Position numbers and translations under genes: made by a program
Part shown: piece by piece, positions 5,844 to 6,643 of the stretch
Layout of the letters: each line of letters starts with the position of its first letter
Numbering within the stretch: the first letter of the stretch is position 1
Source of the DNA: a halophilic archaeon J07HX64
GTDB taxonomy: Archaea; Halobacteriota; Halobacteria; Halobacteriales; Haloarculaceae
Reading direction: 5' to 3'
DNA: 6,643 nt
NCBI GenBank assembly: GCA_000416085.1
Contig: KE356579.1
Span: 893,554-900,196 of the forward strand
The notes under the pieces: generated by a model
What the model saw: the letters and a program-made list of their open reading frames with translations, nothing else
The model's database searches: none
What the model was told of the DNA's origin: nothing

Positions 5844-6479
5844 GCAGAGGTCGACAAAGTTCCGGAGGATGCGCAGGCCAGTCTCCCCCGACTTTTCGGG
5901 GTGGAACTGGGTGCCAAAAACGGTTCCAGACTCGTTGGCGACGATACTCGGGAAGGAGAGACCGTAGTCGGTTGTCGAAACAACGGCGTCACCGTCGTCG
6001 GGGTCGGCGTAGTATGAGTGGACGAAGTACGCGTACTCCCCGTCGACACCGGCGACCAGCGGGTGCTCGCGCTCGACCTGGAGACGGTTCCAGCCCATCT
6101 GTGGCACCCGCACGCTGTCTGGAAAGCGGAGGTTCGTTCCCGGGATCAGATCGAGGCCCTCGGCATCGCCCTCACCGGCGTGGTCGGCCTCCTCGCTGGT
6201 CGAGAGCAGCATCTGCATCCCGAGACAGATGCCGAACAACGGTTTCCGTTCCTCGGTCTGTTCGATGAGCGCCTCGCGGAACGGGCCGGCGTTGTCCATC
6301 CCCTCGCTGAATGCGCCGACCCCCGGCAGAATGAGTCCGTCTGCCACATCGAGTGCTGCCGGTTGTTCGACGAGCGCCACGGACGCGCCGGCGCGCTCGA
6401 GTCCACGGGTGACACTCCGAAGATTCCCCAACCCGTAATCCACCACCGCAATCTCGGGGTCTTCACGACTCACTGGCAT
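5829..6479 (-). CDS. hisH: Imidazole glycerol phosphate synthase, glutamine amidotransferase subunit
   Basis: HisH hydrolyses glutamine and channels ammonia to HisF for the imidazole-forming step of histidine biosynthesis. The 216-residue product matches the usual family size. It shows IAVVDYGLGNLRSV at 10-23, LILPGVGAFSEGM at 49-61, the nucleophile Cys85 in FGICLGMQML, VPQMGWN at 125-131, YFVHSYYADP at 151-160, and His193 and Glu195 in GTQFHPEKSG. The QMGWN and VHSYY motifs and the lysine after HPE separate it from TrpG, PabA and PdxT. I chose the ATG at 6479 because the first strand then lies near the N-terminus; an ATG at 6512 would add eleven residues. It is the first minus-strand gene of the right block and is followed by purC. 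hisF is not in the window. Confidence 0.94.
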   Translation of the reverse strand: MPVSREDPEIAVVDYGLGNLRSVTRGLERAGASVALVEQPAALDVADGLILPGVGAFSEGMDNAGPFREALIEQTEERKPLFGICLGMQMLLSTSEEADHAGEGDAEGLDLIPGTNLRFPDSVRVPQMGWNRLQVEREHPLVAGVDGEYAYFVHSYYADPDDGDAVVSTTDYGLSFPSIVANESGTVFGTQFHPEKSGETGLRILRNFVDLCGDRA

Positions 6480-6501
6480 ACACCCGCGTTCGGTATCGGC
6501 C

Positions 6502-6507
6502 GATAAG
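6502..6507 (-). promoter_or_regulatory. Possible TATA element for hisH
   Basis: The minus strand reads CTTATC about 25 nt before the ATG at 6479, the spacing of a haloarchaeal leaderless promoter. This would support the shorter hisH start. Another AT-rich stretch (GAATACAAAT, 6511-6520) lies just upstream and could serve instead. The sequence match is weak. Confidence 0.25.
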
Positions 6508-6569
6508 TGCATTTGTATTCGTCGCCTCGGACCACAACCCCTAATTCCGCTGCTGTCTCACCCACGAGT

Positions 6570-6643
6570 GTGCTTGAGTTCGCAGTGGCCCGGATGCGCT
6601 CCGCCTGCTCGCGATCCCGTTTTCGCGTACGTCGCCTGGCTCG
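6570..6643 (+). CDS. Possible 5' end of a divergent membrane-protein gene, frame broken, cut by the window edge
   Basis: From the GTG at 6570 the frame reads VLEFAVAR, then turns into Arg- and Cys-rich sequence with poor third-position bias. The haloarchaeal codon signature continues in a shifted frame from 6596 (ALRLLAIPF) and shifts again after the T-run at 6620-6623 (FAYVAWL). One extra base at GG (6592-6593) and one extra T at 6620-6623 would join these into a single hydrophobic N-terminus with strong G/C third positions. The rebuilt pattern, short acidic start then LRLLAIPFFAYVAW, weakly recalls haloarchaeal A24 prepilin peptidases. A CTAATT at 6541-6546 sits about 26 nt upstream of the GTG. 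This depends on assumed indels and very little sequence. Confidence 0.3.
   Translation, partial: MLEFAVARMRSACSRSRFRVRRLA

Noticed and set aside
6470..6643. Minus-strand open frame entering from the right edge and ending just inside hisH (TGA at 6470-6472)
   Set aside because: It is rich in Arg with no recognisable motif and runs through the probable divergent promoter. The opposite strand shows better codon bias in pieces, so it looks like a shadow frame.

Overview
The window looks haloarchaeal. The DNA is GC-rich with mostly G or C at third codon positions. The predicted proteins are very acidic; one has 23 Asp/Glu in 59 residues. Three families are archaeal or haloarchaeal in flavour: a DUF5786-like protein opening MGFGSYDESEQ, a DUF99 protein and a family 4 uracil-DNA glycosylase. 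Genes are packed tightly, often with 4-8 nt stop/start overlaps. I cannot name the genus.

Left block, + strand (1-1809): the end of pabB, then pabA, then pabC. These three proteins convert chorismate and glutamine to p-aminobenzoate for folate. Each start overlaps the preceding stop, so they look translationally coupled. The pabB remnant changes reading frame near position 46, as if one G had been lost. This is either a real mutation or a sequencing error.

Middle block, - strand (3237 down to 1843): a DUF5786-like small acidic protein, a DUF99 protein (endonuclease V-like fold family) and a family 4 uracil-DNA glycosylase. The first two overlap by 4 nt. The third follows after 25 nt containing a TATA-like element. 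This block converges on pabC across only 33 nt.

Right block, - strand (6479 down to 3316): hisH (histidine pathway glutaminase), purC (purine pathway SAICAR synthetase) and larC (nickel-pincer cofactor cyclometallase). purC and larC overlap by 4 nt. hisH and purC are separated by about 156 nt holding an unusual cluster of short CTCT-type repeats with a 9-bp inverted repeat. LarC carries a histidine-rich insert built from two copies of a 15-residue unit.

Right edge (6480-6643): a divergent promoter region and what seems to be the first codons of a + strand gene. Codon bias there jumps frame twice at homopolymers. Restoring the frame gives a hydrophobic N-terminus that weakly recalls haloarchaeal prepilin peptidases. 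Apparent indels occur only at the two ends of the window, while the seven genes between them are intact. That would fit a short contig with low-quality ends.

Most of the content is housekeeping metabolism: folate, histidine, purine and DNA repair. The less ordinary items are the DUF5786/DUF99/UDG cluster, the histidine-rich repeat in LarC, the hisH-purC repeat cluster and the end frameshifts.
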